From Mycolicibacterium phlei (GTDB lineage: Bacteria > Actinomycetota > Actinomycetes > Mycobacteriales > Mycobacteriaceae), in assembly GCF_001583415.1 (NCBI RefSeq), contig NZ_CP014475.1:2480001-2544000 (forward strand): 64,000 nucleotides of DNA, given 5' to 3'. Positions 60,423-64,000 of the stretch are shown here, piece by piece. Numbering within the stretch: the stretch's first letter is position 1; every line of letters starts with the position of its first letter. A program made the position numbers and the translations under genes. The notes under the pieces are model-generated. The model made no database searches, had not been told where the DNA came from, and saw only the letters and a program-made list of their open reading frames with translations.

Positions 60423-61103
60423 CTAGCACACCGCCGCGATACGCGCGGCCACGTCCGCGGCGACCGCCAGCGAGGCGGGATCCGACGCCGCCGAATACCG
60501 GTCGGCCGCCGGATCGTACATCGCTCCGGCGATCGAACCGTGATCGGCGTCCAGCACCACGCAGTCGACCGGCCAACCCCACTTCCGCAGCGCCGCCGCG
60601 AAATCCGCACTGGCCGAGGCGGGAACGACGTCGTCGTACGCGCCGTGCAACAGGGTGAAACCAGTCGGCTCTCCGCTCGGCGAATCCGGCAGTGCCGCAC
60701 CGGAAATCGGATCGGGCACCATGAACGCCCCGGCGAGACAGACGGTGTGCGCCACCCCGACATCCCGGGCGGCCAGCGTCAGCCCCGCCGCCGCCAGCCC
60801 GCCCATTGACCACCCCACGAGCACCAACCGCTGCGCGCGTCCGGCCGCGAACCGCGCCGACGCCAGCAGGTCGGCCCGCCCCCTGTCGTCGGCGTGGGAG
60901 TCCCAGTCGGCCAGCACCACCGGCACGCCGTGCTCGTGCACGCGTTCGGCCAGCGGACGCATCGCCGTACGGGAGTCGGTCTGCGCGCCGTGCCACATCA
61001 GCACGGTCGTGTCAGCGGGGCCACCGTAGAGGTCGGCGGCGCGGCCGGGGGAGTAGTCGACGGTCTGCACCCCTGCGGGATGCCCGGTCGGCCGCGTCGT
61101 CAA
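60423..61103 (-). CDS. alpha/beta hydrolase (dienelactone-hydrolase/BAAT-like)
   Basis: A 226-residue protein; start TTG 61103 directly follows the stop of the amidotransferase gene, with a GTG in frame at 61070 as alternative. VLMWHGAQTDSRTAMRPLAERVHEHG, LVLVGWSMGGLAAAGL (Ser near 99), HGAYDDVVPASASA (Asp) and LDADHGSIAG (His) form the triad. It belongs to small cytosolic hydrolases related to dienelactone hydrolases; the nucleophile here is Ser not Cys. The direct start-stop junction with the amidotransferase suggests they are co-translated. Confidence 0.8.
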   Translation of the reverse strand: MTTRPTGHPAGVQTVDYSPGRAADLYGGPADTTVLMWHGAQTDSRTAMRPLAERVHEHGVPVVLADWDSHADDRGRADLLASARFAAGRAQRLVLVGWSMGGLAAAGLTLAARDVGVAHTVCLAGAFMVPDPISGAALPDSPSGEPTGFTLLHGAYDDVVPASASADFAAALRKWGWPVDCVVLDADHGSIAGAMYDPAADRYSAASDPASLAVAADVAARIAAVC

Positions 61104-61877
61104 TCACCCGCGGGCGTAACGTGCGACGAAGCGGCGCAGAATACTCATCGGATGTCGCACATCCCATTGCCGCGCAGCGTCTTTGAGCTCCTCGGCGGAC
61201 TCCGGCGGGAAGTAGCGGTGATCCTTGTAGACGTTGATGCGGGTGATCAGCCCGGCGAGATCGAGTTCGGGGTGGAACTGGGTGGCGTAGACGTTGTGTC
61301 CGACCCGGAACGCCTGCACCGGACATGTCGGCGACGACGCCAGCCGCGCGGTCCCGGCGGGCAGCCGCGATGCGCCCTCCTTGTGCCCGCCGTAGGCGTC
61401 GAACGCATCCGGGACCTCGGCGAACAACGGGTCGTCGCGGCCGGCGTCGGTGACCGTCACCCGCACCCCGCCCACCGGCTCGGGGTAGGTCCGGTCGATC
61501 GAGGCGCCGATGACGGTGCCCAGGGTCCCGACGCCGTAACAGCAGCCGAGGAACGGGAAATCCTGGTCGACGATGCGCTCGAGCAGCGCGAACAGTTCCG
61601 CCTCGGCCCGCCGCTGGGCGGCCGGCTTGTCGGTGTCGCTGACGTTGTAGGGCCCGCCGCCGAGGATCACCCCGGAGAGGTCGGCGAGATCGATGCGGCC
61701 CAGCGGTTCGTGGGTGAGCCGGATGCGCCGCAGCCCGGCGGCGTCCAGCCCACCGAACCGCATCATCGCGCGGTACTCGTCGTCGGCGGCCTCGTCCTCA
61801 CCGCGAATCGACAGCAGCAGAAAGGGTTTCGAACGCGCGACACCCCGCGAGCCGGTTGTGCCCGCGGGGTGCCGCAT
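61104..61877 (-). CDS. class I glutamine amidotransferase-like protein
   Basis: A 257-residue protein from ATG 61877. It is a GATase-1 domain: [11 protein letters not shown], the nucleophile loop FLGCCYGVG (Cys near 111; family usually G-x-C-x-G), and ATQFHPELD with the catalytic His and Glu. Such stand-alone domains (GuaA-N-like) hydrolyse glutamine or glutamyl amides. The double Cys is unusual. GMP synthase partner domains are not nearby. It lies between katG and the alpha/beta hydrolase gene on the same strand. Confidence 0.83.
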   Translation of the reverse strand: MRHPAGTTGSRGVARSKPFLLLSIRGEDEAADDEYRAMMRFGGLDAAGLRRIRLTHEPLGRIDLADLSGVILGGGPYNVSDTDKPAAQRRAEAELFALLERIVDQDFPFLGCCYGVGTLGTVIGASIDRTYPEPVGGVRVTVTDAGRDDPLFAEVPDAFDAYGGHKEGASRLPAGTARLASSPTCPVQAFRVGHNVYATQFHPELDLAGLITRINVYKDHRYFPPESAEELKDAARQWDVRHPMSILRRFVARYARG

Positions 61878-61905
61878 CTGCGTGTCAGTCGATCGGACTC
61901 GCCTG

Positions 61906-64000
<2,095 letters not shown>

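Overview
The window is GC-rich, densely packed actinobacterial chromosome with GTG and TTG starts and many convergent genes only a few bases apart. The gene content (bacterioferritin with tandem IdeR boxes, GlnA3, CYP124, CYP125, mycolic-acid methyltransferase, MmpS/MmpL, Eis, LdtMt1-like transpeptidase, KatG) points to a fast-growing Mycobacterium (Mycolicibacterium). From memory, the backbone follows the order of M. tuberculosis Rv1874 (bfrA neighbour) to Rv1908c (katG), with many insertions.

Layout. 1-2.2 kb: end of a crotonase gene, then an iron block (Bfd-type ferredoxin, a duplicated alpha/beta protein, bacterioferritin) around IdeR boxes. 2.3-7.5 kb: MFS transporter, AhpD-like protein behind a KstR box, glnA3, and an amidohydrolase gene broken by a 14-bp tandem duplication. 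7.5-11.7 kb: D-aminoacylase-like amidohydrolase, NTF2-fold protein, Tat/lipoprotein dienelactone hydrolase, small secreted protein, winged-helix regulator. 11.7-16.6 kb: orphan MetQ-like binding protein divergent from an overlapping operon of APC permease, glutamine-synthetase-like ligase and DszC-like flavin monooxygenase, a candidate amine-degradation unit. 16.6-28.8 kb: coiled-coil protein plus HAD phosphatase behind a SigF-like promoter, CYP124, the scar of a GT39-type gene, hydrolases, an F420-type oxidoreductase, a mycolate methyltransferase, an MFS transporter, an agmatinase-type ureohydrolase and a PLP dehydratase that diverge around a large perfect dyad. 28.9-30.3 kb: an IS110-family element with a frameshifted transposase.

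30.3-41 kb: DUF7159-like protein (frameshifted), L,D-transpeptidase, a FadR-type regulator with a membrane fatty-acid hydroxylase, LpqH-like lipoprotein, AhpD-like protein, MmyB-type XRE regulator, CYP125, a frameshifted secreted protein, and a TetR/DUF2867-like pair sharing an operator. 40.8-44.7 kb: nitronate-monooxygenase-like protein, HAD hydrolase, DapB-like reductase and FabG3-type hydroxysteroid dehydrogenase, with two perfect KstR boxes. 44.8-64 kb: cinA, eis, thioesterase-like protein, FadD ligase, yaaA, a Pro-rich NlpC/P60-type protein, an AT-rich non-coding island with competing hairpins, phosphodiesterase and metallo-beta-lactamase-fold genes, mmpS-mmpL with a divergent TetR gene, a glutamine amidotransferase, and most of katG (running off the right end).

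Themes: iron and oxidative stress (bfr, bfd, katG, yaaA, AhpD-like genes), sterol use under KstR (CYP124, CYP125, FabG3, nitronate-monooxygenase-like), and gamma-glutamylation of amines (glnA3, second GS-like enzyme, agmatinase). Four otherwise intact-looking genes carry small indels: the 14-bp duplication near 6,950, a C6 tract at 29,610, and one-base losses near 31,925 and 39,225. Some may be real decay, some sequencing errors.
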